This document shows, piece by piece, positions 26,061 to 34,365 of a stretch of DNA of 64,000 nt. The notes under the pieces were generated by a model. The model made no database searches. It was not told where the DNA came from and saw only the letters and a list, made by a program, of their open reading frames with translations. The stretch's first letter is position 1. Each line of letters begins with the position of its first letter. The position numbers were made by a program, and so were the translations under genes. The stretch comes from Lederbergia citrea (lineage in GTDB: Bacteria; Bacillota; Bacilli; Bacillales; Bacillaceae_C): positions 1,617,778 to 1,681,777 of the forward strand of contig NZ_JAGYPH010000001.1 in NCBI RefSeq assembly GCF_018343525.1. The letters run 5' to 3'.

Positions 26061-26444
26061 ATGACGAGAATTCCAACGCATGACCGGGATATGATTGAAC
26101 AGGCAATTTATTTACCAATGCTTCTTTCGGTATTGAACCGGGATTTACTTGTAGTAGAAAAAAGCCCATTTAAATTAAAAAAGCCCTATTTGGAACTAAT
26201 CGAGGAAACGATGAAAGCGATTCAGGTCGATCTTGCAGAAGTAAAACGCTACTTGCATAAAAACAGCATTAAAGTGGACCGGTTGAAATCAGATGATGCC
26301 TTTACGATGTATACATTTCTATACAAGGGCTACGAAGAACAGCATAATTATTTTAATCCGAGGCTGCGGAACAGAGTAGAAGAGCTGATGCGTTATTATT
26401 TATTAGAGCGGTTAAAACAGAGTCAAAAAGAAAAGGAAGCGTGA
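26061..26444 (+). CDS. yhjD: YhjD family protein
   Basis: A 127-residue soluble, helical protein (MTRIPTHDRDMIEQAIYLPMLLSVLNRDL...). The KSPFKLKKPYLELIEETM block and KGYEEQHNYFNPRLRNRVEELM are features I associate with the uncharacterised YhjD family, and the position between comK and the yhjE/addB region agrees with B. subtilis. ATG 26061 has GGGGAGGAC six bases upstream. Convergent with comK, only 10 bases between the stops. Function unknown. Confidence 0.8.
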   Translation: MTRIPTHDRDMIEQAIYLPMLLSVLNRDLLVVEKSPFKLKKPYLELIEETMKAIQVDLAEVKRYLHKNSIKVDRLKSDDAFTMYTFLYKGYEEQHNYFNPRLRNRVEELMRYYLLERLKQSQKEKEA

Positions 26445-26454
26445 AAAGCGCTCC

Positions 26455-27021
26455 CTATATTTCATCCTTTTTAGTTCTATATGGTTTTTGGAATTCAGAT
26501 GCCTTTAAATAAAAATTCGAAGAACGTCTGCGAAATCCTTCCATTCTCTCAATATTTTGTTGAAATTTAACCCGTAGCATAGCGGCACGTGATAATTGAC
26601 CTCCGAATGATGAAAACGAAATTGGAATTTCGTACTTTTCATTATTTTGGAATTGAACTATGGTAGAATAGGGGCCACTTTTATGATAGTCTTCGACAAA
26701 ATCATGAGAGATCCAAATACAATCAGGATTAAACGGTGATGTGGTTGGAAATAAATATATCGATGTATGAGGGTCAACAATGATGGGTACCTTGTGGGTA
26801 ATATTAATTAATTTACGCGTCCCTTCTCTTCTTCCGTCGAATGAGCATCCAAAATAGTCACAGCTTCTCTTAATAATTTGAATTGGTTTATCCTGCGATA
26901 AATACTTTTCTTCAAACTCATAAATGTCCGAGTATGTTTTTTTACCATCTACTAATGGTTTAATCATCATTGTAAGAGGATTAATTTCATACTCTTCGAC
27001 CATTCTCTCGTTTTCTTGCAT
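26455..27021 (-). CDS. comK: Competence transcription factor ComK
   Basis: A 188-residue ComK protein, the master activator of DNA-uptake genes, which binds paired AAAA-N5-TTTT boxes. Family landmarks: EEYEINPLTMMIKP at the start, QIIKRSCDYFGCSFDGRREGT near 49-69, THKVPIIVDPHTSIYLFPT near 75-93, CIWISH near 101-106 and ISFSSFGGQLSRAAMLR near 135-150. The C-terminal tail differs from B. subtilis. I prefer ATG 27021 (GGAGG nine bases upstream) over ATG 27027 (three bases). Its promoter region is AT-rich but I could not find an unambiguous pair of ComK boxes. Confidence 0.92.
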   Translation of the reverse strand: MQENERMVEEYEINPLTMMIKPLVDGKKTYSDIYEFEEKYLSQDKPIQIIKRSCDYFGCSFDGRREGTRKLINITHKVPIIVDPHTSIYLFPTTSPFNPDCIWISHDFVEDYHKSGPYSTIVQFQNNEKYEIPISFSSFGGQLSRAAMLRVKFQQNIERMEGFRRRSSNFYLKASEFQKPYRTKKDEI

Positions 27022-27170
27022 TCTCATTCTCCTCCTTAGGTTTATTTTACTAGTACAAAATTACCATATCACACAAAAACCCAAATATCACCAAAATTCG
27101 AAATAATTCGATAATTTTCTCACTTTAATTTTTAAAAAAAGTAATTCATCTGAAAATTTACACTCTTCTG

Positions 27171-27199
27171 TTGATTTTTCCACCCATTCCATGTATAAT
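27171..27199 (+). promoter_or_regulatory. Sigma-A promoter of the IDEAL-domain gene
   Basis: TTGATT (27171-27176), 17-bp spacer, perfect TATAAT (27194-27199), 27 bp before the start codon. Confidence 0.7.
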
Positions 27200-27226
27200 T
27201 AAAAAAAGTTTCAGGGGTGATCATCG

Positions 27227-27454
27227 ATGGAGAAGAGAAAGTCTTATCAGGAATTGCTGAAAGAGTATGCGATGACCCAGAATCAAAATGAAGCACAAGC
27301 AATGGAATGGTATGTTGATTTTTTCTTAAACGGTCTTCTGCAGCAAAAGCGCGAGGAAAAGCTTTGGATTGACATTGATCGTGCGCTTGATATGAAGGAT
27401 AAAGAAGCCTTCATGAAGCTCTCAAAAGAGCTCACAAACCTTATAGGACAATAA
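27227..27454 (+). CDS. IDEAL-domain small protein
   Basis: A 75-residue acidic protein. Its C-terminal part (about 45-72) reads WIDIDRALDMKDKEAFMKLSKEL, the pattern of the IDEAL domain found at the C-terminus of several Bacillus proteins (YpiB, YozD). The N-terminal half is helical and hydrophilic. Role unknown. ATG 27227 has GGGGTGA at a workable distance and a good promoter upstream. Divergent from comK, and followed by a long composite terminator. Confidence 0.8.
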   Translation: MEKRKSYQELLKEYAMTQNQNEAQAMEWYVDFFLNGLLQQKREEKLWIDIDRALDMKDKEAFMKLSKELTNLIGQ

Positions 27455-27469
27455 AAGCATGACAAATTA

Positions 27470-27543
27470 AGGCTGTCGCCATGAGAAGTCTGGTCACTCT
27501 GTAAAGGAGTGATCAGACTCTTAATGGAGACAGCCTCGTTTTT
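27470..27543 (+). terminator. Long composite hairpin terminator
   Basis: Outer arms AGGCTGTC (27470-27477) / GACAGCCT (27529-27536) enclose a 13-bp inner stem 27487-27499 / 27507-27519 (one G-T pair); TTTTTG run follows. It lies between the IDEAL gene and convergent yhfN and may serve both. Confidence 0.8.
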
Positions 27544-27557
27544 GTTTTCGACCTATA

Positions 27558-28823
27558 TTATTTCCCCTTTATTTTATATTCATCAATCATCCTGATCCGC
27601 TCAAGCATGGTCGGATGCCCGTAACGGAAGATTTTTACTAAATAAGGCGGGTTTACTTGGCTGAGCCCTGCTTTCGTCAAGCTTTGAAAGGTTTTGACCC
27701 CAGCTTCTTTATCATGGGTCATTTTAATCGCATACGTGTCAGCTCTCGTCTCTTGATGGCGTGAGACCCAATTTGTCAGCGGACTTGCGGCGAATAAAAG
27801 CACAGATGTGATTAAGAGAAACGCTGGCAAGGAGCTTAGGTTGGTCATTTTATCAACCTTCCAGGCTTTGCCCCTTCTATTTACCCACCGCTCCATAAGC
27901 TTAGCTGTAAGCCAAAGTCCTACAAAAGTAAGGAGAATGTAGCCCGCAATCCCGATATAAATATGCTTCTCAACGTAATGCCCCATTTCATGAGCCATAA
28001 TGAACAGGATTTCCTCATCCGTTAACCGCTCAAGTGTCGTATCCCAAAGTACAATCCTTGAATTCGAACCCACACCAGTCACATAAGCATTGAGTGAATT
28101 CGTCTTGTTGGACATATCCACTTCATATACATGTTCAGCGGGAATGCTTGCCACATCTGCCATTTCTAATATCTTCGCTTCAAGCTGCTTGTCCTTTAAT
28201 GGATAAAAATCATTATAAAGTGGATCGATCAACACTGGTTGGATGAACATCATAAAGATTGAAAAAGGAATGGATAGTACCCACGCTGCAAGCCACCAAC
28301 GCTTTTTAAATTTCCTCATGAGAGCATATAGAACGGTGACAATTACGAGCATCATCGCATAATCCACCCAAAACTCAATGATATTATCTTTCATCCACGA
28401 TGAAAAAACTTGAGTGGAAATATTGTATGATTTAGAAATTGTGTAGGAAAGATAGCTAAGCGGAAACATGATAATGAAAGATGCAATTGACAGCCAGAAT
28501 AAGTAAATCGCACTTCTTAGCGCAAAAAACCTTGCCGTGCCATTTGCCCAGCGTTCAAAAACTGCTGAAACCCCGAAAATTAAAATTAAATAATAAAATA
28601 ACCATTCATACGGGGTCGCTAGAAAAAACATCAAATTGCGGATCTTTGAATATTCCTCGGTCAGCATCAATTCCCTTGCATTTAAAAAAGTAGCCGGGTC
28701 TGCCTTCGTGCCTTTAAGCGCTGCCGGAATAGAAGTGTCAGCTAAATAAAATAAATACGCATACATGGCAATACCGAAAAGTATATATGCGACGATTGCC
28801 CTAAGCGCCCATTTTTTGATCAA
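27558..28823 (-). CDS. yhfN: M48 (Ste24/CAAX-type) zinc metallopeptidase YhfN
   Basis: A 421-residue membrane protease. About seven hydrophobic helices surround an M48 peptidase domain; zinc ligands are the two His of AHEMGHY near 280 and the Glu of ETRADTY near 365. CAAX-protease-like enzymes of this type act on membrane or signal-peptide substrates at the cytoplasmic side. TTG start 28821-28823 with GGGGGGAG four bases upstream. YhfN call is supported by the yhf neighbourhood (lplJ, yhfI, yhfH). Convergent with the IDEAL gene. Confidence 0.88.
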   Translation of the reverse strand: MIKKWALRAIVAYILFGIAMYAYLFYLADTSIPAALKGTKADPATFLNARELMLTEEYSKIRNLMFFLATPYEWLFYYLILIFGVSAVFERWANGTARFFALRSAIYLFWLSIASFIIMFPLSYLSYTISKSYNISTQVFSSWMKDNIIEFWVDYAMMLVIVTVLYALMRKFKKRWWLAAWVLSIPFSIFMMFIQPVLIDPLYNDFYPLKDKQLEAKILEMADVASIPAEHVYEVDMSNKTNSLNAYVTGVGSNSRIVLWDTTLERLTDEEILFIMAHEMGHYVEKHIYIGIAGYILLTFVGLWLTAKLMERWVNRRGKAWKVDKMTNLSSLPAFLLITSVLLFAASPLTNWVSRHQETRADTYAIKMTHDKEAGVKTFQSLTKAGLSQVNPPYLVKIFRYGHPTMLERIRMIDEYKIKGK

Positions 28824-29014
28824 TGCTCTCCCCCCTTGTCCATCTCTTATTATATGTAGAAAAAATTGCTTTAATTAGAACTAGCTTCCGTGATTTTTTC
28901 ATCACAGCATATTATGACATAAAAAAGATCCTTTCAAACATTTTCAAAAAAACTATTAATTGTCTTATTAAAACGAATTAAAATTAAATATCCGGAAATT
29001 TCACAGGAAAATAG

Positions 29015-29052
29015 ACGAACGCCACCTACTTCATGGCAGATGGCGTTGTTTT
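29015..29052 (-). terminator. Hairpin after azlD
   Basis: Minus-strand stem ACGCCATCT/AGGTGGCGT (one mismatch-like G-T pair) with a 10-nt loop and a weak T-rich tail; probable but imperfect terminator. Confidence 0.5.
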
Positions 29053-29060
29053 AAAGATTT

Positions 29061-29372
29061 TTAGAGTAGCCAAGAATAAGCACTGAGTATAGCAATCGAA
29101 CCAAGCACAACGAAAATTACATTAGCACCAAGAAATGCGATGAGAAAAGCGGCTGCCATTCCAACCAATCCAGGAATAATTGAACCTTCTTGAATAAAGA
29201 AGACAGCGGGAAAAATTAATGCTCCTAGGGTGGCATAAGGTACATTTTTCAAAACCCCCTGTAAAAAAGGCGGCAGTTCTTTCCCCCGGAACATAATAAA
29301 TGGAATCATTCTTGGGATGTAGGTGACCAGTCCCATCCCGATAATAGTCAGCACGATGATGGAATTACTCAT
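29061..29372 (-). CDS. azlD: Branched-chain amino acid transport protein AzlD
   Basis: A 103-residue membrane protein with four hydrophobic segments; MGLVTYIPRMIPFIMF near 13-28 and LPPFLQGVLKNVPYATLGALIFP near 33-55 are typical of the AzlD family. It is the small subunit paired with AzlC in export of branched-chain amino acids. ATG 29372 overlaps the end of azlC by eight nt, so translation is coupled. A hairpin follows. Confidence 0.88.
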   Translation of the reverse strand: MSNSIIVLTIIGMGLVTYIPRMIPFIMFRGKELPPFLQGVLKNVPYATLGALIFPAVFFIQEGSIIPGLVGMAAAFLIAFLGANVIFVVLGSIAILSAYSWLL

Positions 29373-30090
29373 GCCTTGTGCGCCCCCTATCTTTAATAGT
29401 TTCTACTACTTCAACCAGAATAGCGGATAATAACGTTGCAGCTACGATCGCCCAGCCGCTACTCATGATTTTTGAGAATACGAAGATACTATTAAAGGCT
29501 GCAGCGAGCAAAGCCAGGCAAGCAACCTTCATACTTTTTTTCAGGGAGGGAACGAGCAACCCAATAAACATCGCGTATAATGCAATCGTCATACTTTCCT
29601 GTAATACTTGCGGCAGCCCCGCACCAATTGCGTATCCAATCCCTGAGCTGACAACCCAGCTAGAGTAAGCAATAAGATTAAGCCCAAATAAAAAGCCAGT
29701 AGAAATAGTATCTTGCTTTGTAGCAGCAACGGAAAAAGTTTCATCCGTAATACCAAATGCATATACTGCTTTTTTCCATGATATCTCATCTTCAACTTTT
29801 TCATTGAGTGAAGCAGACATAAGTAAATGTCTGATATTGACAATAAAAGTCGTTAAGATCATTTCTACAGCACCTGTTCCAAGTGCAAACATATTCAGCG
29901 CTATGTATTGAGAGGCTCCAGCATATAAAACTAGACTCATAAATACCGTTTCAAACAATGTTAAGCCAGTCGTTTTTGCAAGCAATCCAAAAGTAAGCGC
30001 AATGGGAGTGTAACCAATCGCAATGCTCAATCCCTCCTGAAGCCCCTGGCGAAATTCTATATGTTTCACTTTTGGCACCGAAGCTTCCAT
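29365..30090 (-). CDS. azlC: Branched-chain amino acid permease AzlC
   Basis: A 241-residue inner-membrane protein of the AzlC family with about seven or eight helices. YTPIALTFGLLAKTTGL (about 27-43), LVLYAGASQYIALNM (about 53-67), VNIRHLLMSASL (about 84-95) and FGITDETFSVA (about 111-121) are family signatures. Together with AzlD it forms an amino acid exporter. ATG 30090 has GAGGGGG about nine bases upstream. No AzlB-type regulator is adjacent. Confidence 0.9.
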   Translation of the reverse strand: MEASVPKVKHIEFRQGLQEGLSIAIGYTPIALTFGLLAKTTGLTLFETVFMSLVLYAGASQYIALNMFALGTGAVEMILTTFIVNIRHLLMSASLNEKVEDEISWKKAVYAFGITDETFSVAATKQDTISTGFLFGLNLIAYSSWVVSSGIGYAIGAGLPQVLQESMTIALYAMFIGLLVPSLKKSMKVACLALLAAAFNSIFVFSKIMSSGWAIVAATLLSAILVEVVETIKDRGRTRHE

Positions 30091-30207
30091 CCTTTTAATC
30101 CCCCTCTTTTATCTTGAGTAATTTTTAACAATTATAAGCATGATTCGTACATTCGGCAAGATGGGGAAAGATGTTGTTGAAGAGAATAATAGCGGTATTT
30201 CAGATAC

Positions 30208-30378
30208 TTATTTTTCTTTTTCCATTAGTTTTCGTACTTTTTCTTTCGGAACCCAGCAATTGAATTGGTAATGGGTTTTTGTAGTAAAACCAAGGCGTTC
30301 ACAGCGATAGATCATGTTACCCGCTTTTTTCTGCGCTGAAAAATGAATACATGTGGCGCAGCAATGATAATTTTTCAT
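30208..30378 (-). CDS. Small Cys-rich protein, 56 aa
   Basis: A frame of 56 codons, ATG 30378 to TAA 30208-30210, with GAGGTG five bases before the ATG. The product starts MKNYHCCATCIHFSAQKKAG and has two further cysteines (CERLG, FNCWVP), giving a CCxxC...C...C pattern suggestive of a small zinc-ribbon. The C-terminus is basic. I do not recognise the family. The good ribosome site, conserved-looking cysteine spacing and position just downstream of the enoyl-CoA hydratase (14 bases after its stop) support a real gene in the same transcript. Confidence 0.7.
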   Translation of the reverse strand: MKNYHCCATCIHFSAQKKAGNMIYRCERLGFTTKTHYQFNCWVPKEKVRKLMEKEK

Positions 30379-30392
30379 ATTGGCACCTCGAC

Positions 30393-31169
30393 TTATTTCC
30401 CTTTGAAATCCGGCTTTCTTTTTTCATTAAAAGCTTCAAGTGCTTCTACTCGATCTTCAGTGGGAATCGTGATTTCATAAGCCTTGCGCTCTATTTCAAG
30501 ACCTGTTTGGAGGTCCACATTTAGCCCTGTCTTAATGGCGAATTTCGCCTGCTGGACTGCCATTGGTCCATTCGCGAGAATCAAATGCGCAAACGTCAAG
30601 GTTGTTTCTAATAAATGTTCACGTTCAGCAACTGTTGATACAATGCCATATTCGGCAGCATCACGAGCAGTTAATCTTTTTGCCGTTAAAATCAATTCCA
30701 AAGCTTTTGTTTCTCCTATTAACCGAGGCAGTCGCTGCGTTCCACCGGCTCCCGGGATAATGGCGAGGCTCGTTTCAGTGAGCCCCATGAGTGCTTCCTT
30801 CGCCGCGAATCGAAAATCGCAAGCAAGAGCTAATTCCATACCTCCTCCGAAAGCATGACCATTGATCACAGCTATCGTTGGCTGCGGAAGCTTTTCGATA
30901 GCAAGAAATACTTCCCCAATTTTTTGCACGTTGCGGCGGACTTCTTGTTCCGTAAGTGTTCTCCGTTCTTTTAAATCGGCACCAACGCTAAATGCTTTTT
31001 CACCAGCACCTTGAAAAATAACGATGCGTGCTTCTGGATTCGTTTTTAATAATTCTACAGTGTGGGAAAGCTCACATAGCATTTCATAATTGAAGGCATT
31101 TAATGATTCAGGACGATTTAATGTAACAAAAGCAATATAATTGTTGATTTCAAGATTAATAGTGCTCAT
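30393..31169 (-). CDS. Enoyl-CoA hydratase/isomerase family protein
   Basis: A 258-residue crotonase-fold enzyme. Oxyanion-hole elements AFSVGADLKE (about 59-68) and NGHAFGGGMELALACD (about 104-119), with the catalytic Glu in GMELA and a second in TETSLAIIPGAGGTQRLPRLIG (about 131-152), fit an active enoyl-CoA hydratase. Cytoplasmic, beta-oxidation or branched-chain catabolism. ATG 31169 has AAAGGGG seven bases upstream. No acyl-CoA dehydrogenase or thiolase is adjacent, so the pathway is open. Confidence 0.9.
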   Translation of the reverse strand: MSTINLEINNYIAFVTLNRPESLNAFNYEMLCELSHTVELLKTNPEARIVIFQGAGEKAFSVGADLKERRTLTEQEVRRNVQKIGEVFLAIEKLPQPTIAVINGHAFGGGMELALACDFRFAAKEALMGLTETSLAIIPGAGGTQRLPRLIGETKALELILTAKRLTARDAAEYGIVSTVAEREHLLETTLTFAHLILANGPMAVQQAKFAIKTGLNVDLQTGLEIERKAYEITIPTEDRVEALEAFNEKRKPDFKGK

Positions 31170-31225
31170 TTCAAATCCCCTTTCCTATTATAAAGTGGTT
31201 TATATTCACTCATGTGGTGAGAACC

Positions 31226-31336
31226 GAATTTCAACTGTCGGAAACGTGACTCCAACTGTCCGAATCGCGTTTGCAACTGTCCAAATCCTCAGTCCAACTA
31301 TCCAAACAGCGATTTCAACTATCCTATCCCCAGTTA
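31226..31336. repeat. Intergenic 21-bp tandem array, five units (CAACTGTCC type)
   Basis: The core CAACTRTC begins at 31232, 31253, 31274, 31295 and 31316, exactly 21 bp apart. Spacers drift (units read roughly TTTCAACTGTCCGAATCGCG). The array fills the gap between the enoyl-CoA hydratase start and the lplJ terminator. A short open frame crosses it but has no ribosome site, so I treat it as non-coding. Confidence 0.85.
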
Positions 31337-31403
31337 AAGCATATATATCCAACCACTATAAATGAATATTTCTAACCAATTGCGAAAAAACCTTTTTCTA
31401 AAG

Positions 31404-31441
31404 GCAAAAAAAATCACGGACCAAAGTTCTTCCGTGATTTT
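31404..31441 (-). terminator. Terminator after lplJ
   Basis: Minus-strand stem 31410-31420/31431-31441 (AAAATCACGGA/TCCGTGATTTT), 10-nt loop, T8 run. Confidence 0.9.
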
Positions 31442-31463
31442 GCTAGCGTAATCCGTTCAATTT

Positions 31464-32453
31464 TCAGTAAATCAATTCAATAATTTCATCTTTTGTTACG
31501 TTTCCGAAATAATGTTTAATATCCACATCTTCTAGAGCTTTGGCGATTTCAGATCTTTCGTAGCGGACTCCAGTAAGACGCTCTTCAATCTCGCCTACAT
31601 CACCGACACCAAAGAAGTCGCCGAATATTTTGCAATCTGTGATTTGTCCTTTATGAATATCAAGTCGGAATTCAATTTGGCCAACAGGGAAACGATGCGA
31701 ATGCTGAATATTGAAGTTCGGGGACCTTCCATAGTTCCAATCCCAATTTTGGTAGCGTTCTTTAGAGAGTTCATGGATTTTCTCCCAGTCTTCATCAGTT
31801 AATTTATATTCAGGAATGTCGTCAACGCCTTCAAAAATATTGCGTAGCAGCAACTCTCTAAATTGTTCGATCGTCATTTCCTCTTCCAAAAACTCAGAGA
31901 TATTGGCAACGCGGCTTCGAATCGATTTAATTCCTTTTGACTCAATTTTATCTTTTCGTACTTTTAAAGCAGAAACGACATTGTCAATTTCGGAATTAAA
32001 CATGAGTGTACCATGACTGAACATCCGGCCTCTTGTAGAGAACTGCGCGTTACCTGAAATTTTTCGCTCGCCCACCAGAATATCATTTCTTCCTTTCATT
32101 TCTGCATCAACACCAAGTTTTTTCAGGGCATTGACGACTGGTTCAGTAAACTTTTTAAAATTTAGGAAGCTCTCGCCATCATCTTTTGTGATAAAGCTGA
32201 AGTTCAAATTTCCATGATCATGATAAACCGCACCGCCTCCGGAGAGTCTGCGTACAACATGCAAGCCGTTTTTTTCAACGTAATCAGTACTAATTTCTTC
32301 AATCGTATTTTGATTTTTACCGATAATAATGGAAGGTTCATTAATATAAAACAATAAATAAGATTCATTCACATCCAAATTCTTAAGAGCGTACTCTTCA
32401 ATCGCCAAATTGATCCGTGGATCCGTAATTCCTTGATTATCAATAAATAACAT
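31464..32453 (-). CDS. lplJ: Lipoate--protein ligase LplJ
   Basis: A 329-residue LplA-type ligase: N-terminal catalytic domain with RRLSGGGAVYHDHGNLNFSF near 68-87 (lipoate/AMP-binding RRxSGGGxVxHD motif) and MKGRNDILVGERKISGNAQ near 118-136 (catalytic Lys), plus a C-terminal accessory domain. It attaches salvaged lipoate to 2-oxoacid dehydrogenase E2 subunits or GcvH. ATG 32453 has GGAGG seven bases upstream. The yhfI gene upstream and this order match B. subtilis yhfI-lplJ. Confidence 0.95.
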   Translation of the reverse strand: MLFIDNQGITDPRINLAIEEYALKNLDVNESYLLFYINEPSIIIGKNQNTIEEISTDYVEKNGLHVVRRLSGGGAVYHDHGNLNFSFITKDDGESFLNFKKFTEPVVNALKKLGVDAEMKGRNDILVGERKISGNAQFSTRGRMFSHGTLMFNSEIDNVVSALKVRKDKIESKGIKSIRSRVANISEFLEEEMTIEQFRELLLRNIFEGVDDIPEYKLTDEDWEKIHELSKERYQNWDWNYGRSPNFNIQHSHRFPVGQIEFRLDIHKGQITDCKIFGDFFGVGDVGEIEERLTGVRYERSEIAKALEDVDIKHYFGNVTKDEIIELIY

Positions 32454-32484
32454 AATATTTCCTCCTCTTATTTAGGGGTTGTCC

Positions 32485-33219
32485 CTAAAGGGATAAGTTC
32501 AACCCCATTGAAGCTAGAACGACTTCCCCCGTAAACTGTTCTTTCGCCTCAGCCACTAATTGCTGATGGTCGCCAAAATGGGGCAAATGTGTGAGAACTA
32601 GTTTACCAACTCCCGCTTTCGCAGCAAGCGTACCCGCTTCTTCACTCGTCATATGTCCCGCTGCAGCGCCGTCCATTCCTTTATAAAAATTCGATTCACA
32701 CAGGACGATATCCGCCTTCTCCGCAAATTCTGCTAATTCCGTAAAATAAGCGGAATCAGCTGTATAGATGAGCGTTTTCCCCCCTGCTGAAACCCTCATT
32801 GCAAAACAAGCGACAGGGTGCTTCGTCTTAATAAATTCAATTTCAAATGGACCAATATGTATTTTCTCATCTTGCTCATAGGAAATTCCTGTTGTGATAT
32901 CTTTATACGTTAAACTATTGAAAGAAGCTGTGTCATGAGGATGCCCGTAAATCGGTAAATTTCTGCTATGTCCGTTCACATATTTTCCAATCAAAAGCGC
33001 ATGCTGCAGTACCCCAATATCCGCTACATGATCGGGATGATAATGGGATAAAATCACAGCATCCAGCTCCTCAGGCTTAATATATGTCTGCAACTGTGAT
33101 AATACAGCGCTGCCACAGTCCACCAAAAGCTTGAATCCATCGTATTCCAACAAATATCCCGAGCTCGCCTCCCCCGCTTTAGGATAACCGCCCCAATGGC
33201 CAATAATCGTAATCTTCAC
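32485..33219 (-). CDS. yhfI: Metallo-beta-lactamase fold hydrolase YhfI
   Basis: A 244-residue MBL-fold protein. The zinc motif is LSHYHPDHVADI near 54-65, further ligands are the His of KTKHPVACF, the Asp of YTADSAYF and the His of LTHLPHFG, an RNase Z/PhnP-like layout, so a phosphodiesterase activity is likely. GTG start at 33217-33219 is supported by GGAG eight bases upstream and gives the family start KITIIGHWGGYP; the ATG at 33258 is too far upstream. Paired with lplJ and next to yhfH. Confidence 0.88.
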   Translation of the reverse strand: MKITIIGHWGGYPKAGEASSGYLLEYDGFKLLVDCGSAVLSQLQTYIKPEELDAVILSHYHPDHVADIGVLQHALLIGKYVNGHSRNLPIYGHPHDTASFNSLTYKDITTGISYEQDEKIHIGPFEIEFIKTKHPVACFAMRVSAGGKTLIYTADSAYFTELAEFAEKADIVLCESNFYKGMDGAAAGHMTSEEAGTLAAKAGVGKLVLTHLPHFGDHQQLVAEAKEQFTGEVVLASMGLNLSL

Positions 33220-33304
33220 GGGCTCCACTCCTTTACCTGAACTATAGTCCCATAACATTTACTATACTTTATTCTGCCCATTTTTTCATGTTTAGAAATT
33301 TGTA

Positions 33305-33334
33305 TTGACGGGAAAAGTTCTGTTATAGTACAAT
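33305..33334 (+). promoter_or_regulatory. Sigma-A promoter of yhfH
   Basis: TTGACG (33305-33310), 18-bp spacer, TACAAT (33329-33334), 53 bp before the yhfH start. Confidence 0.65.
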
Positions 33335-33386
33335 ATAAAAAACTAATTACAGTGTTGCAACAAAAAAACAACGGGAGAGTGAAGAT

Positions 33387-33518
33387 ATGATCCAGAGTAT
33401 AGTCGACTTTTTCAAAAACCTACCTCCAAAACAATGCACAGAATGCGGCGAGCAAATTGCTGAACAGCATGAATGCTATGGAACTAAGTGCGATAGGTGT
33501 AATGATTTGCAATTATAA
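33387..33518 (+). CDS. yhfH: YhfH-type small zinc-finger protein
   Basis: A 43-residue protein (MIQSIVDFFKNLPPKQCTEC...) with two CxxC pairs, KQCTECGEQ and TKCDRCND, plus a conserved EQHECYG between them: a small treble-clef/zinc-ribbon layout seen in the YhfH family. ATG 33387 has GGGAGAG seven bases upstream and its own promoter and terminator. Adjacent to yhfI as in B. subtilis. Function unknown. Confidence 0.85.
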   Translation: MIQSIVDFFKNLPPKQCTECGEQIAEQHECYGTKCDRCNDLQL

Positions 33519-33526
33519 TACAGTAA

Positions 33527-33557
33527 CCCCCTATGAATAGATTCATAGGGGGATTTT
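33527..33557 (+). terminator. Terminator after yhfH
   Basis: Twelve-bp perfect stem 33527-33538/33541-33552 around a 2-nt loop core, followed by ATTTTT. Confidence 0.9.
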
Positions 33558-33574
33558 TACTAGATTTATGGTAA

Positions 33575-34348
33575 TTACTCCTTCACAGCCACCACACGGA
33601 TGCGCTTATAATCCGCATACCATGTACCATCCTTATACAATTCAGGCTTTAGGTCGGCCATAATTTTTTCATACATAGCCAGCTTTGCTGCTGTGTTAAA
33701 GTCATAAAAGAAATCATCTGAAAACATATCCAGCCAATGCTTTAACCCGTTTTCTCCATCATTCAGCGGCGTGGGTCTGTCGAAGTGAAGTGCATACGTA
33801 ACGCGAAAACCTTGATTTTCAAGTAAACTACTATATTCACCGATGCTTGGGTAATACCAAGGATTTCTATCTGCAGCCGACATTCCTTTCCCAGCAAGTG
33901 CAACATCAACACCATGAATAATCGTAGCAACATTTCCCTTTCCACCAAATTCTGCGACAAATCTGCCACCTGGATTTAAAACTTCCCATATTGTCTCTGC
34001 CACTTCAGCTGCCTGCTTCATCCAATGCAGGGCAGCATTTGAAAACACAGCATCAAACTTTTGCGAGGATTTAAAGCTGACTGCATTCCCCACTGAAAAC
34101 TCGATATTAGGGAACTTTATTTTGGCCGTTTCAATCATCTGCTCTGACAAATCTATGCCAAGAGGAATCGCGCCAGATTTAGCAATTTCATTAGTTAAAT
34201 CTCCTGTTCCACAGCCAAGGTCAAGAATTCGTTCACCTTTTTGAGGATCTAGCAAATCAACGACCCCTTTACCGAGCTGAGATACAAAATTAATTTTTTC
34301 ATCATAAAGGTTAGAATCCCATATATTTTTAGAAACTGTTTCTCCCAT
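33575..34348 (-). CDS. Class I SAM-dependent methyltransferase (trans-aconitate MT-like)
   Basis: A 257-residue Rossmann-fold methyltransferase. SAM-binding motif I is ILDLGCGTGDLT near 40-51, the acidic motif LGIDLSEQMI near 62-71, and motif IV FDAVFSNAALHWM near 97-109, the last typical of trans-aconitate methyltransferase and its relatives. Cytoplasmic; substrate unknown. ATG 34348 has GGGGGA six bases upstream; the ATG at 34363 contains that motif. Second gene after a GNAT gene, separated by 17 bases. Confidence 0.85.
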   Translation of the reverse strand: MGETVSKNIWDSNLYDEKINFVSQLGKGVVDLLDPQKGERILDLGCGTGDLTNEIAKSGAIPLGIDLSEQMIETAKIKFPNIEFSVGNAVSFKSSQKFDAVFSNAALHWMKQAAEVAETIWEVLNPGGRFVAEFGGKGNVATIIHGVDVALAGKGMSAADRNPWYYPSIGEYSSLLENQGFRVTYALHFDRPTPLNDGENGLKHWLDMFSDDFFYDFNTAAKLAMYEKIMADLKPELYKDGTWYADYKRIRVVAVKE

Positions 34349-34365
34349 AAGCTTGTCCCCCATAG

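Noticed and set aside
27028..27170. ComK boxes upstream of comK
   Set aside because: AT-rich sequence gives partial AAAA/TTTT matches, but no clean AAAA-N5-TTTT pair with a recognised spacing.
31141..31365. Plus-strand frame across the smaller 21-bp array
   Set aside because: No ribosome site, low-complexity heptads produced by the DNA repeat.
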